Assembly (NCBI RefSeq): GCF_000379025.1 | Contig: NZ_KB900623.1 | Location: 46,334 to 110,333, forward strand | Direction: 5' to 3' | Length of the DNA: 64,000 bases | From: Orenia marismortui DSM 5156 | Lineage (GTDB): Bacteria; Bacillota; Halanaerobiia; Halobacteroidales; Halobacteroidaceae | Shown: positions 26,288 through 35,687 of the stretch, one piece after another | Numbering within the stretch: position 1 is the stretch's first letter | How the letters are laid out: every line of letters starts with the position of its first letter | Position numbers and translations under genes: made by a program | The notes under the pieces: generated by a model | The model's input: only the letters and a program-made list of their open reading frames with translations | What the model was told of the DNA's origin: nothing | The model's database searches: none

Positions 26288-27554
26288 GCAAAATTATGAT
26301 TTAGTAGTAGTTGGTGGAGGTCCTGCAGGATTAGCTGCTGCTCAAGAAGCTTATGAGCAAGGGGTTGAAAGCATATTAATTGTTGAGAGGGATTTTGAAT
26401 TAGGGGGTATTTTGCAGCAGTGTATTCATAATGGTTTTGGTTTGCATTATTTTGGTGAGGAATTAACAGGAACTGAATATGCTCATCGCTTTATGGAGAA
26501 GGTTAAAGAACGAGGTATTGATATTAAGCTTGATACAATGGTTTTAGAAGTAACACCAGATAAAAGGGTTTATGCTATTAATTCTGAAGAGGGAATGATG
26601 GAGATAAATGCTAAGGTTATTATTTTAGCTATGGGGTGCCGGGAAAGAACTAGAGAAGCGATTGGCATTCCAGGCTCAAGACCAGCTGGTGTCTTTAGTG
26701 CAGGAACAGCGCAAAGATATATAAATATGGAGGGCTATATGCCTGGTAAGAGAGTGGTTATTCTTGGGTCTGGAGATATAGGTTTAATTATGGCTAGAAG
26801 AATGCATCTAGAGGGTGCTAAAGTTGAAGCTGTATTGGAACTTTTGCCTTTTTCCGGTGGTTTAACTCGTAATATTGTACAGTGTCTAGATGATTTTAAT
26901 ATTCCACTGCGTTTAAAGCAGACTGTAATTGAGATTCATGGCAAAGAAAGGGTAGAGAAAGTTACAGTAGCTAAAGTTGATGACAACTTGCAACCTGTTT
27001 CTGGAACAGAATATGAAATTGAATGTGATACATTGCTTCTATCGGTTGGTTTGATTCCAGAAAATGAGTTATCTACTCAAGCAGGAATAGAATTAGATTC
27101 TGTAACAGGTGGAGCGATAGTAGATGAAGGTCGTGAGACTAATATTGAAGGGATTTTTGCTTGTGGTAATGTGCTTCATGTTCATGATTTAGTAGATTGG
27201 GTTACAGAAGAAAGTAAGCTGGCTGGTCAAACTGCAGCATATTATCTACAAGATAAGATTAAAAGGCGGGAAGAAGAGATTATGGTTGAGCCAGGTGAAA
27301 ATGTAGGATATATAGTTCCTCAGAAGATAAATAATCTAGTTGAAGGTAGGCGAAGAGTAGACTTGTATATGAGAGCTAAACAACCGATGGATGATGTGAA
27401 AATTAGGTTATTAGTTGAAGGAAAAGAGTTATTTAGTAAAAAGCAACGCCGAGTAGAACCAGCAGAGATGATTACTCTAGCTTTTCCTGAGAAGATGATT
27501 CAGAAGCTAGAGGTGGATAAGGTTAAAGTAGAAATTGTGAAGGAGGGACAATGA
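26280..27554 (+). CDS. NAD(P)/FAD-dependent oxidoreductase of the glycerol-3-phosphate operon
   Basis: A flavoprotein of about 424 residues of the pyridine-nucleotide-disulphide type without the disulphide: FAD motif VVVGGGPAGLAAAQEA, second dinucleotide motif VVILGSGDIGLIMARRM, and a C-terminal FAD motif with GGAIVDEGRETNIEGIFACG. It follows glpA with an 8-bp overlap and precedes DUF1667, the usual set in which it probably passes electrons from GlpA to a carrier. The GTG at 26280 fits the Shine-Dalgarno GAGAGG better than the GTG at 26274. Exact substrate not shown. Confidence 0.85.
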   Translation: MNKQNYDLVVVGGGPAGLAAAQEAYEQGVESILIVERDFELGGILQQCIHNGFGLHYFGEELTGTEYAHRFMEKVKERGIDIKLDTMVLEVTPDKRVYAINSEEGMMEINAKVIILAMGCRERTREAIGIPGSRPAGVFSAGTAQRYINMEGYMPGKRVVILGSGDIGLIMARRMHLEGAKVEAVLELLPFSGGLTRNIVQCLDDFNIPLRLKQTVIEIHGKERVEKVTVAKVDDNLQPVSGTEYEIECDTLLLSVGLIPENELSTQAGIELDSVTGGAIVDEGRETNIEGIFACGNVLHVHDLVDWVTEESKLAGQTAAYYLQDKIKRREEEIMVEPGENVGYIVPQKINNLVEGRRRVDLYMRAKQPMDDVKIRLLVEGKELFSKKQRRVEPAEMITLAFPEKMIQKLEVDKVKVEIVKEGQ

Positions 27555-27922
27555 TGGCTGAAAGAGTAGAAATTACTTGTATAAGTTGTCCTATGGGATG
27601 TGAAGTTGAATTACAGGTTGAGAATGAAGAAATTAAGAGTATGGAAGGTGCAACTTGTTTGGCAGGTGAGAAATATGTTAAGAATGAGTATTATAATCCT
27701 ACTAGAATTCTGCCAACAACAGTTAGAGTTAAGGGGGGAGTTTTACCATTAGTTCCAGTCAAAACTAATGAGGCTATGCCTAAGAGTTTAATAGAAAAAG
27801 CAATGAAGGTAATAGCTGAAGTTGAAGTAGAAGCACCAATTAAATTAGGTCAAGTAATAATAGAAGATATCTTAGATACAGGGGTTGATATTGTAGCTGC
27901 TAGGGATTTGGAGAGAATATAA
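27551..27922 (+). CDS. DUF1667 protein of the glycerol-3-phosphate dehydrogenase operon
   Basis: A 123-residue protein with N-terminal CISCPMGCE and a further Cys in GATCLAGEKY, a pattern suggesting an iron-sulphur or metal site, then the conserved ILPTTVRVKGG and LPLVPVKTNEAMPK. This DUF1667 family accompanies glpA and the flavoprotein in many anaerobes. An electron-transfer role is plausible but unproven. The start overlaps the previous stop (ATGATGG); ATG 27554 is an equally possible start. Confidence 0.85.
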   Translation: MMAERVEITCISCPMGCEVELQVENEEIKSMEGATCLAGEKYVKNEYYNPTRILPTTVRVKGGVLPLVPVKTNEAMPKSLIEKAMKVIAEVEVEAPIKLGQVIIEDILDTGVDIVAARDLERI

Positions 27923-28030
27923 TAAAAGTAAATAGGTTAGAGATTAGCCCTAAGTTAAAGTATATTTTTAAACTTAAATAAGAAGATTTTATTTAGTGAT
28001 TATTTTAGCTAATAAAGTTGTTGAAAAAGA

Positions 28031-28090
28031 TTGACAGAAGTACCCCAATAATGTTATATTTAATTAAAGAAAATGATTATTGTTATCATT
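28031..28090 (+). promoter_or_regulatory. promoter with Fur-box-like downstream operator
   Basis: TTGACA (28031-28036), 18 nt, TATATT (28055-28060), then AAATGATTATTGTTATCATT (28071-28090), an inverted repeat resembling a Fur box at the expected start of transcription. The gene served (28147) is a putative glycerol transporter subunit, for which iron control would be unexpected. Confidence 0.55.
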
Positions 28091-28146
28091 TAAGAATTTT
28101 ACATACAGAATAATTCAATATAAAGCTTATTGAAAAGGGGAATATA

Positions 28147-28503
28147 ATGATGAAAAAATATTTAGGAACAGTTATTGGAGTATCAATTATAAGTGTTTTA
28201 GCTTTTGCAGTCTTTGAATTATTAGAAAATGCCTATGGAGTTGGTGCAGGATGGTTTGCTTCAATTTGGATTATTGGTTTAGGATGGTATATAAATCATG
28301 CAATAGGAATTGTTCATAAAATAAAAGGTGGAGTCTATGTAAATATGGCCTTAGGGATTGGAATTGCGGGAATTCTAAAAGATGTTTTTGCTGGTAAACC
28401 TTTTGCACCATCAGCTCCAACATTATTTTGGGTAATTATAGGTGGTATCTTAGGAGGTTATTTAGCTAATAAAGTAAATGAAAACTTAAGAGATCAAAAT
28501 TAA
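28147..28503 (+). CDS. membrane protein, Lin0368-family putative glycerol transporter subunit
   Basis: A 118-residue protein with three to four hydrophobic spans (VIGVSIISVLAFAVFELL; WFASIWIIGLGWYIN; MALGIGIAGILKDVF; WVIIGGILGGYLANKV). It resembles the next gene product: both have a polar W..NHA.G..H/Q...GG..-..MAL..GIG core, so the pair probably arose by duplication and forms a heteromer. Such pairs next to dihydroxyacetone-kinase genes are annotated as Lin0368-type glycerol transporter subunits. The DhaM-like gene downstream supports that; transport is not proved. Confidence 0.65.
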   Translation: MMKKYLGTVIGVSIISVLAFAVFELLENAYGVGAGWFASIWIIGLGWYINHAIGIVHKIKGGVYVNMALGIGIAGILKDVFAGKPFAPSAPTLFWVIIGGILGGYLANKVNENLRDQN

Positions 28504-28578
28504 GTTCTAGTAATTGAAATGATTTTTGTATATTGATTATAATTTATATAAGTTAATAAGTTAGTGGAGGTAATAAAT

Positions 28579-28914
28579 ATGAATATAGATGCAATTGTAA
28601 CAACTATTTTTGGAGCGATGCTATTTCCTTTTATGATGATAATTGTTTGGGAGAAGGTAGGTAAAGAAATTGGTATTTTTACTGCTATTTTAGTTGAGGG
28701 ATTTGTTGTAGGAGCAGCATGGTTGGTCAATCATGGTGCTGGATTGATAGTACAAGGTCAAGGGGGAGCACATATTGATATGGCTTTGGCAGCTGGTATT
28801 GGAGTGATTGTTAATTCAGTATTGCAAGGTGGGAAGATCAAAAAATCACTTCCATCAATTATAGCTGCTATATTTGGTGGTGTGATTGGAGGTTTTGTTT
28901 TAGCGAGTATGTAA
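28579..28914 (+). CDS. second Lin0368-type membrane subunit
   Basis: A protein of 111 residues from ATG 28579 (behind GTGGAGGTAATAAAT; a GTG at 28564 would consume that site). It has about four spans, the polar core WLVNHGAGLIVQGQGGAHID and the Gly-rich C terminus IFGGVIGGFVLASM. It is a paralogue of the upstream protein. The 75-bp gap and shared direction suggest one operon with the DhaM-like gene. A small palindromic GCGTATTAATATACGC lies just after the stop (about 28935-28950) and may terminate some transcripts. Confidence 0.65.
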   Translation: MNIDAIVTTIFGAMLFPFMMIIVWEKVGKEIGIFTAILVEGFVVGAAWLVNHGAGLIVQGQGGAHIDMALAAGIGVIVNSVLQGGKIKKSLPSIIAAIFGGVIGGFVLASM

Positions 28915-29109
28915 GTTATAATATTTTTTCTAAAGGCGTATTAATATACGCCTTACTTTATTGCTAAAAACTCACTTCAGTAATATTCTTTACTTAACTA
29001 GAATAATATACTATTACCTTCATTTAAATATTAGATGAAATTTTTACTATAATTTGATAAAATGAAAACAAGTAAAGTTTTTTTAATTAATAAGGGGGGA
29101 AAGGTGGGA

Positions 29110-29502
29110 ATGGTTGGAATATTAATAGTTTCACATAGCCATAAAATTGCTCAGGGAATAGAAGAATTAGTTAAAGAACTTGTTCCCAGAAAAATACCTC
29201 TAATTTCAATTGGTGGAGATGGATATGGAGGCATAGGAACAGATATTGAAGAAATCGTAGAAGCAGTTGAGGAGCTATATGATGATAATGGAGTTATTAT
29301 TATTGGAGATGTAGGTAGTTCTTTGATGAATGCAAAGATGGCTTTAGAGGTATTGGAATTAGAAGGGTATACTAACGTTATGGTAAGTAGTGCTCCTTTA
29401 GTCGAAGGTGCAATGGTTGCGGCTGTTGAAAGTAACTTAGGTAAGGACTTACTAACCATTAAGAAGAAGATAGAAAGTAAAAGATTAATTGAATTAATAT
29501 AA
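29110..29502 (+). CDS. dhaM: DhaM-like PTS phosphotransfer protein (EIIA-Man type)
   Basis: A protein of about 131 residues from ATG 29110 behind AAGGGGGGAAAGG. It starts GILIVSHSHKIAQGI with the phosphorylatable His of the DhaM/mannose EIIA domain, then GTDIEEIVEAVEEL and VIIIGDVGSSLMNAKMAL (glycine loop). In DhaKLM it passes phosphate from the PTS to DhaL for dihydroxyacetone phosphorylation. No dhaK or dhaL is seen in this window, so its partner is unknown; it may instead act with the two membrane proteins upstream. The family call is good. Confidence 0.8.
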   Translation: MVGILIVSHSHKIAQGIEELVKELVPRKIPLISIGGDGYGGIGTDIEEIVEAVEELYDDNGVIIIGDVGSSLMNAKMALEVLELEGYTNVMVSSAPLVEGAMVAAVESNLGKDLLTIKKKIESKRLIELI

Positions 29503-29505
29503 TAC

Positions 29506-29535
29506 AAAAAGCCCCTGCTTAGCAGGGGCTTTTTC
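29506..29535 (+). terminator. strong intrinsic terminator
   Basis: Perfect 13-bp stem AAAAAGCCCCTGC / GCAGGGGCTTTTT with a TTA loop; ends the DhaM operon. Confidence 0.92.
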
Positions 29536-29592
29536 TTATTTATAGGTAAATATTCTATAATTTTAATTATATATTATTTAAGTTTTAAGAAT

Positions 29593-29694
29593 GATAAAAC
29601 GACAGTTTCGGAGTTAGGCGTTAGGCGATAGGACATAGAAAGATCTTACTAACTCCTATGACCTATCACCTAGCACCTAAAAGTGTCTCTTTAT
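29593..29694. repeat. family A palindrome, near-identical twin of 30980-31083
   Basis: Ends GATAAAACGACAG and AAAGTGTCTCTTTAT. The arms are made of TTAGGCGTTAGGCGATAGG and its rough complement CCTATGACCTATCACCTAG. It differs from the copy after the metallophosphoesterase gene by only a few bases; the two copies bracket the two genes between. Confidence 0.8.
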
Positions 29695-29835
29695 AACCAT
29701 ATTACATTATTTCCAAATCTAATACTTAAAACAAATTTAACAAAAGTTAACTTTACAAAATTAATAATTAGTGCTAATATATAAATAGATATAAATATGT
29801 TTATATATTAATGGGATTTTATAGGGGGAGGATCA

Positions 29836-30147
29836 ATGAATAATATTTCAAATATAACAGAAGTATTGAAAGCTTTAGCAGATAATAGTAGATTAGAGAT
29901 TATCAACTTGCTATCATGTGGAAAGATGTGTGTATGTGATATAGTTGAAGAATTAGATTTGAGTCAACCTAATATCTCTCATCATCTAAAAATACTTAAG
30001 AATGCTGATTTAATCATTGCCACTAAACGTGGTAGATGGATGGATTATGAGTTGAATCAAGATAAGTTCAAGGGATTACAAGACGATATACAAGTATTAG
30101 TTACTAAGCAAGGAGACTGTTCAATAAAGAGAAGTGAATGTAAATAA
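29836..30147 (+). CDS. arsR: ArsR-family arsenite-responsive repressor
   Basis: A 103-residue winged-helix repressor. The DNA-binding helices are VCDIVEELDLSQPNISHHLKI. The CVCD motif (KMCVCDI) at the start of that helix is the classic As(III)/Sb(III) site of ArsR, and two further Cys lie near the C terminus (DCSIKRSEC). Binding of arsenite releases DNA. ATG follows GGGGGAGGATCA. It heads a cluster with a metallophosphoesterase and the ACR3 efflux pump. No clear operator was picked out upstream. Confidence 0.88.
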   Translation: MNNISNITEVLKALADNSRLEIINLLSCGKMCVCDIVEELDLSQPNISHHLKILKNADLIIATKRGRWMDYELNQDKFKGLQDDIQVLVTKQGDCSIKRSECK

Positions 30148-30182
30148 AACTAGCTGTTAGATAAACATAAGGAGGAATTAAA

Positions 30183-30896
30183 ATGAGAGTAGCTGTTATT
30201 TCAGATGTACATGGTAATATTTTTGCTTTAGAGAGTGTTCTAGAGGATATCGAAGGAAGAAATGTAGATGAGATAGTCTGTACTGGAGATTTAGTAGGTT
30301 ATGGACCTTTTCCTAATGAAGTCATTGCTAAGATTGAAGAATTAGGAATTAAGACTATCCAAGGTAACTATGATGATGCTATTGCTAATAGAAGAATTGC
30401 TTGTGGATGTGACTATAAGACAGAGCGTTCCCAAAAGATTGGAATGTCTTCTATGAACTATACTGCAATGGAAACAAGTGAAGAGAATAAGGAGTTTTTA
30501 GCTAACTTGCCTTTTAGCTTAATTTTAGAGATAGAGAATAAGAAAGCTTTATTTGTACATGGTAGTCCAAGAAGGATTAATGAATACTTATATGAAGATA
30601 GTAAAGAGCTAGAAGAGGTAGCAGGTGAGCTAAAAGAGGATATTCTAGTTTGTGGACATACACACTTACCTTATCATAAAATAATTAGTGGTAAACATAT
30701 GATGAATGTGGGGAGCATCGGTAAACCAAAGCATGGTAATCCTAATGCAATTTATACAATTATTGAAGTCATCGAAGCTAAGGTTAAAACAGAGTTTATC
30801 GAGGTAATTTATCCAGTGGACAAGCTAACTACTGCTCTTAAAGAGACTGATTTAGCAGAAGAGTTGGTTGAAGTCTTTACAACTGGGATTAGTTAA
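30183..30896 (+). CDS. metallophosphoesterase (YfcE/calcineurin-like)
   Basis: A 237-residue dimetal phosphoesterase with the motif series ISDVHGNIFAL, GDLVGYG, GNYDDAI, VHGSPR and CGHTHLPY, binding two metals. Similar proteins act on phosphodiesters or phosphoproteins; the substrate here is unknown. It follows arsR after 35 bp with AAGGAGG and precedes ACR3, so it belongs to the arsenic cluster by position. A metallophosphoesterase in an ars operon has been seen elsewhere, but its role is not established. Confidence 0.85.
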   Translation: MRVAVISDVHGNIFALESVLEDIEGRNVDEIVCTGDLVGYGPFPNEVIAKIEELGIKTIQGNYDDAIANRRIACGCDYKTERSQKIGMSSMNYTAMETSEENKEFLANLPFSLILEIENKKALFVHGSPRRINEYLYEDSKELEEVAGELKEDILVCGHTHLPYHKIISGKHMMNVGSIGKPKHGNPNAIYTIIEVIEAKVKTEFIEVIYPVDKLTTALKETDLAEELVEVFTTGIS

Positions 30897-30979
30897 GGGC
30901 AGTGTATAGTGTAAAGTTGATAGTTGATAGTTAAGTTCAAAAGTATTAAAGCCATAGATGAAAAGTGAGATATAAGATA

Positions 30980-31083
30980 GATAAAGCGACAGTTTCGGAG
31001 TTAGGCGTTAGGAGCTAGGACATAGAAAGATCTTACTAACTCCTATGACCTATCACCTAGCACCTAAAAGTGTCTCTTTATAC
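30980..31083. repeat. family A palindrome, twin of 29593-29694
   Basis: ATAAAGCGACAG ... AAAGTGTCTCTTTAT with arms GTTAGGCGTTAGGAGCTAGG and CCTATGACCTATCACCTAG. Preceded at 30901-30945 by a degenerate GTTGATAGTTGATAGTTAAG word repeat. Confidence 0.8.
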
Positions 31084-31166
31084 CCATTAAGCAATATTTT
31101 ATTGAGATCATAGTAACTATAAATAATTATCAATTCATCAATATTGAATTGGAGGAGGATATTATA

Positions 31167-32231
31167 ATGAATCAAGCAGAAGTGAAAGAAAAGAAAGAAG
31201 GATTAGGCTTTTTTGAAAGATATTTAACAGTTTGGGTAGCCTTGTGTATTATTATTGGAATTGCAGTTGGGCGCTTTTTACCGATTATTCCTGAAACCTT
31301 AAGTCAATTTGAATATGCTCAAGTATCTATTCCAGTAGCTATCTTAATCTGGTTTATGATCTATCCAATGATGGTGCAGATTGATTTTAGTAGTATTTTA
31401 AAAGCAGGAAGAAAACCTAAAGGATTAGCATTGACCTTAGTAGTTAATTGGTTAATTAAGCCTTTTACTATGGCTTTCTTTGCCTGGTTATTCTTTAAGA
31501 ATATCTTTGGAGCATTTATCAATCCAGAGTTAGCAGAGCAGTATATAGCAGGAGCAATTTTATTAGGAGCTGCACCTTGTACAGCGATGGTTTTTGTTTG
31601 GAGTTATTTAACTGATGGAGATGCGAGTTATACTTTAGTACAGGTAGCAGTCAATGATTTAGTATTGGTCTTTGCCTTTGCACCCATTGTTATCTTCTTA
31701 TTAGGGGTAACAGATTTTACAGTTCCTTATAACACTATACTTTTATCTGTAGTATTATATATTCTCGTACCTTTAGTGGCAGGATATTTGTCACGTAAAT
31801 ACTTAATTAAGAATAAGGGGATTGATTGGTTTGAGAATGTTTATCTTGAAAAAGTGAGTAATTTTACGATTACAGGATTATTATTAACCTTGATTATTCT
31901 ATTCTCTTTCCAAGGAGATATTATCTTAAATAATCCATTAGATATCCTACTGATTGCAATACCTTTAACGATTCAAACCTTCTTTATCTTTATTACCGCT
32001 TATGGTGGAGCAAAGTTGCTTAAGTTAGACCATTCAGTAGCAGCACCAGCAAGTATGATTGGAGCTAGTAACTTCTTTGAATTAGCAGTAGCTACAGCTA
32101 TCTCATTATTTGGACTTAAATCAGGAGCGGCATTGGCTACAGTAGTGGGAGTTTTAGTAGAAGTTCCTGTAATGTTAGCTTTAGTTGGGATTGCTAATCG
32201 TACCCGACATTGGTTTAGTAGTAAGAAATAA
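31167..32231 (+). CDS. acr3: arsenite efflux transporter ACR3
   Basis: A pump of about 354 residues that expels As(III), in the inner membrane with ten predicted spans. Family marks are [15 protein letters not shown] near the N terminus, [10 protein letters not shown], the Cys segment [15 protein letters not shown] that binds arsenite, and [18 protein letters not shown] and [10 protein letters not shown] near the end. ATG 31167 is chosen because GGAGGAGG lies before it. It is the third gene after arsR, with a dispersed palindrome in the gap, so it may have its own promoter or depend on read-through. Confidence 0.92.
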   Translation: MNQAEVKEKKEGLGFFERYLTVWVALCIIIGIAVGRFLPIIPETLSQFEYAQVSIPVAILIWFMIYPMMVQIDFSSILKAGRKPKGLALTLVVNWLIKPFTMAFFAWLFFKNIFGAFINPELAEQYIAGAILLGAAPCTAMVFVWSYLTDGDASYTLVQVAVNDLVLVFAFAPIVIFLLGVTDFTVPYNTILLSVVLYILVPLVAGYLSRKYLIKNKGIDWFENVYLEKVSNFTITGLLLTLIILFSFQGDIILNNPLDILLIAIPLTIQTFFIFITAYGGAKLLKLDHSVAAPASMIGASNFFELAVATAISLFGLKSGAALATVVGVLVEVPVMLALVGIANRTRHWFSSKK

Positions 32232-32354
32232 GTTTTATTTTTAGCGTTTTAATTTTTATAAGGCTCGGCTCATTAACGAACTTTATGATTAATATTAATT
32301 TTAGTTTTAAATTAAAGTTCAAAAATAAAATCTAAAAAAATAAAATACAATTAT

Positions 32355-32582
32355 TTAACCACGTGCCCTGAGAGAAACCACAAAAATTAAAATCTTACGA
32401 AGGGTTATGTTTCTAAACCCGGAGGAAACCACAAAAATTAAAATCTTACGAAGGGTTATCTTTTCAAACCCGAAGGTGTTTTTCTCGAGTAAGTACTCCT
32501 GGGATGAATGTAGACTAATGTTCAAGAATTAAAAGCATTTTTAAATTTTATAAATTATTTGATTAGTGTTCATTCGTGGTTA
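32355..32582. repeat. family B dispersed element with two nested hairpins
   Basis: Outer ends TTTAACCACGTG and CATTCGTGGTTA are inverted repeats. Inside, a 51-bp unit (GAAACCACAAAAATTAAAATC then TTACGAAGGGTT...AAACCCGRAGG) occurs twice from 32374 and 32425. A relative in the opposite sense lies at 47343-47520 (GAACACGAAT and AGAGTACTTG shared as complements). The rest of 32232-32655 holds no gene. Confidence 0.7.
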
Positions 32583-32664
32583 CAAAAAGGTTTTGAATTA
32601 TATTTTCTATGAAAATAATTAGTTCAACTTATATAAGAATAAATTTAAAAAGAGGGTGATTTTT

Positions 32665-33891
32665 ATGTATGGCTTAGTATTAGCTGGAGGAGGTAGTAAG
32701 GGTAGTTATCAAATAGGTGTCTGGAAAGCTTTAAAAGAACTTGATATTGAGATTAGTGTAGTTACAGGTACTTCAGTAGGCTCTATTAATGGTGCTTTAA
32801 TTGCTCAAGGTGCTTTTGAAAAGGCACTTGATATCTGGTCTAATATAAGTGTTGATCAAATTATTAATATTGATAGTCAACTCTTTAATGAAATATTGAA
32901 TTTCAATATAGATATTAGAGATAAAAAGAATATGACTCAATTACTTAGCCATATAGACAGTTTTTTTAAGAAAAAAGGTCTAGATATAACTCCACTTCAA
33001 GAACTCATAGATAAAAATATTGATGAAAAGAGAATTCGACAATCAAATATTGATTTTGGACTAGTTACTGTTTCCTTAACAGACAAAGAAGCTATAGAAG
33101 TATTTATTGAAGATATTCCTAAAGGTAAGTTAAATGATTATATCTTAGCCTCCTCGTATTTACCTGGATTTATGCCTATGAAATTAGATGGGAAGAGATT
33201 TATTGATGGAGGTTTATATGATAATTTACCTATTAACTTAATGATTGAAAAGAAGATTGATAGGATTATAGCTGTAGATTTAAAGGCTATTGGTAAAAAG
33301 CAACCTGTTAAAGATAAAGAGATCGATATATTATATATAAGCCCTTCAGATGATTTAGGCAATATTTTAGATTTTAATGCAGAAAGAGCTAATAAGAATA
33401 TTCAGTTAGGTTATCTTGATACTTTAAAAGCTTTTGAGAAGCTATCAGGTGTTAAATATTATTTAAAAGATATTCCTAGTTTAGAAGAACTATTTAAGTA
33501 TATCAATAGACTAAAAAGAGAAGAGATTGAAGGAGTATTAAAACTTCTTAATATGGAGCCAGCCAAAACCAATCGTATTTTGTACGAAAAGCTGATCCCC
33601 AAAATAGCACAATTATATGATGCTAAAGATGAGGATGACTATGATATAGTCTTCATAAAAATAGTAGAATACTTAGCTCAACATTATGAGATAGAACGAT
33701 TAGAAATATATGAATTTGATGATTTAGTGAATATGATTATAAGTAGAATTAATCAAGAAAGATCAGAATCATTATCTGATTCTAAAACTCCGTTAGAAGT
33801 GATAAAGGAGAAGTTTACTATTAATATTCCAAAAGATGAAGTAGCCAAACTTATTCTCAAACTATATGAAGAAAAAGTCCTCTCAAACTAG
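32665..33891 (+). CDS. patatin-like phospholipase
   Basis: A protein of about 408 residues with the patatin fold in its first 200: oxyanion loop GGGSKGSYQIG, nucleophile elbow GTSVG (Ser), and catalytic Asp in FIDGGLYDNLP. Such enzymes are cytoplasmic or peripheral lipid acyl hydrolases. The remaining 200 residues are charged and helical with no recognised domain. ATG 32665 follows AGAGGGTGATTTTT; a GTG at 32656 overlaps that site. It is a single gene whose end overlaps a hairpin that also terminates selO. Confidence 0.85.
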   Translation: MYGLVLAGGGSKGSYQIGVWKALKELDIEISVVTGTSVGSINGALIAQGAFEKALDIWSNISVDQIINIDSQLFNEILNFNIDIRDKKNMTQLLSHIDSFFKKKGLDITPLQELIDKNIDEKRIRQSNIDFGLVTVSLTDKEAIEVFIEDIPKGKLNDYILASSYLPGFMPMKLDGKRFIDGGLYDNLPINLMIEKKIDRIIAVDLKAIGKKQPVKDKEIDILYISPSDDLGNILDFNAERANKNIQLGYLDTLKAFEKLSGVKYYLKDIPSLEELFKYINRLKREEIEGVLKLLNMEPAKTNRILYEKLIPKIAQLYDAKDEDDYDIVFIKIVEYLAQHYEIERLEIYEFDDLVNMIISRINQERSESLSDSKTPLEVIKEKFTINIPKDEVAKLILKLYEEKVLSN

Positions 33892-33908
33892 ATCTTTAAG
33901 AGGACTAA
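33870..33908 (-). terminator. terminator for selO (minus strand)
   Basis: Read on the minus strand, AGTCCTCT...AGAGGACT is followed by TTTTTTC. The stem overlaps the stop codon of the patatin gene. The gap 33909-34029 holds only an ATCCAATTTTAGATTGA remnant of family A. Confidence 0.7.
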
Positions 33909-34029
33909 GGTGTATTAATGTTTGTTGATTATACTACTATAGTCATCCAATTTTAGATTGATAACGAATAAAATTGATATCTACTTCTCCAAAAGAACGA
34001 GTGGCTAAATATCTTTAGCAACTTAATAA

Positions 34030-35487
34030 TCAGGTACCACAGAAGGTTTGATAAGGAATATCTGATGGTTCAGGAGGAGTAGAGTACCCAACTTGTTCAG
34101 GAGAGTGGGCATAGGGATTTGAAAGTACATTGAGGAGTTGCTTCATTATACTATAGTCTCCTTTTTGTACTGCGGCGTCTAATGCTTCTTCTACCCGATG
34201 GTTACGGGGGATTAGTGCAGGATTATTCTTTTTCATCAGTTGATGAGAGTATTCTTTTGATTCTTGCTGTCTCTCTAGTCTTTGTTGCCATCTTTTGTAC
34301 CATTGATTAAATTCTTTGCTGTTATATAGCTCTTCATCTTCAAAATTATCAAAGGTCAATGCCAAAAAAGTATTAGTATAGTCTAACTTATACTTCTCCA
34401 TCATGTTAAGAAGATCTTCAATAAGGGATTCATCCTCTATCTCTTCATTGAATATACCTAATTTTGATCTCATCCCTTTAAGCCAATTATAGCGATATAA
34501 TTTAGCAAAACTTGAAACAGTATCTTTGGCTAACTTTACTGCTTTTTCTTGTTTATCATCTAACAAAGGTAGAAGGGTTTCAGCAAATCTTGCAAGATTC
34601 CATTCGCCAATTGGCGGTTGATTTTTATAAGCATAGCGACCTCTACGATCAATAGAACTGAAGACTGTTTTAGGGTTATAGATATTCAGGAAGGCACAAG
34701 GACCATAATCGATAGTTTCTCCACTAATTGTCATATTATCTGTATTCATCACTCCATGAATAAAGCCAAGCAATTGCCATTTAGCAATTAATAGAGCCTG
34801 CTTCTTAATAACTTCTTGAAGTAGGGATAAATATGGATTATCATTATCTTCAATTTGTGGGAAGTGGCGTTTTATTGTATAGTCAGCTAGAATCTTAAGT
34901 TCCTCATCTGTACCCCAATTTGCAGCATATTGAAATGTACCAATTCGTAGATGACTAGCAGCCACTCTGCTTAGGATTGCACAAGGTAGATTGTTCTCAC
35001 GAGTTTGACCTGTTCTTACTACTGCTAAACTGCGGGTGGTAGGAATACCAAGACCATACATTGCTTCACTGATAATATATTCTCTTAGCATTGGTCCAAG
35101 GGTAGCTAGACCATCCCCACCCCGGGAATATGGTGTTTTGCCTGAACCTTTTAGTTGGACATCAAATCTTTTGCCTAAAGGGGTTATCTGTTCGCCAAGT
35201 AGGAGGGCTCGACCATCGCCTAACATTGTAAAATGGCCAAACTGATGTCCAGCATAAGCCTGAGCAAGGGGTATAGAATTTTCAGGAATTGAGTTACCAG
35301 CTAGAATCTCTATCCCCTCTTTATTTTCTAGTGCTTCGATATTTAAGCCTAGTGATTGTGCTAATGAGTTATTTAAAATAATTAATTCAGGTGAAGGTGC
35401 ATTAGTTGGCTTGAGGGTGGAAAAAAATAATTTTGGTAGAGTGGCATAAGTGTTTTCTAAGTTCCATCCTGTTTTTATTTTTGTCAC
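34030..35487 (-). CDS. selO: protein adenylyltransferase SelO (YdiU)
   Basis: A 485-residue pseudokinase-fold enzyme that transfers AMP from ATP to hydroxyl side chains of proteins, linked to redox stress. Family motifs: [72 protein letters not shown]. The C terminus ends FCGT; a Cys (Sec in some homologues) near the end is typical. Length is normal for the family. It is monocistronic on the minus strand, with AAGGAGGAAAAAT before ATG. Confidence 0.92.
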   Translation of the reverse strand: MTKIKTGWNLENTYATLPKLFFSTLKPTNAPSPELIILNNSLAQSLGLNIEALENKEGIEILAGNSIPENSIPLAQAYAGHQFGHFTMLGDGRALLLGEQITPLGKRFDVQLKGSGKTPYSRGGDGLATLGPMLREYIISEAMYGLGIPTTRSLAVVRTGQTRENNLPCAILSRVAASHLRIGTFQYAANWGTDEELKILADYTIKRHFPQIEDNDNPYLSLLQEVIKKQALLIAKWQLLGFIHGVMNTDNMTISGETIDYGPCAFLNIYNPKTVFSSIDRRGRYAYKNQPPIGEWNLARFAETLLPLLDDKQEKAVKLAKDTVSSFAKLYRYNWLKGMRSKLGIFNEEIEDESLIEDLLNMMEKYKLDYTNTFLALTFDNFEDEELYNSKEFNQWYKRWQQRLERQQESKEYSHQLMKKNNPALIPRNHRVEEALDAAVQKGDYSIMKQLLNVLSNPYAHSPEQVGYSTPPEPSDIPYQTFCGT

Positions 35488-35636
35488 CTTATTTTTCCTC
35501 CTTATTATCTTTTGTTTTATTATATCAACAAACTACTTTTAGTATCTACTTTTAGCAATTTGTTATCCTCTTTCTATCTAAAAATAGCTAAGGGCAGTTT
35601 ATTTATATACAGAATAAGTCACATTGTCATTAAAGT

Positions 35637-35652
35637 CAACTAATATTAGTTG
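35637..35652. promoter_or_regulatory. perfect 16-bp palindrome upstream of fetA-like gene
   Basis: CAACTAATATTAGTTG is a perfect inverted repeat about 35 nt before the ABC gene and may be an operator. No convincing promoter boxes were picked out. Confidence 0.4.
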
Positions 35653-35687
35653 TAGAATAAACATAAATAAAAGTTGGAGGTGATTAT

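Noticed and set aside
29593-31083. Composite transposon carrying arsR and the phosphoesterase
   Set aside because: No transposase gene lies in or near the unit; the flanking copies are short palindromes found at many other sites.
35036-35245. Plus-strand 69-codon frame within selO
   Set aside because: A shadow of the strongly conserved minus-strand selO gene.
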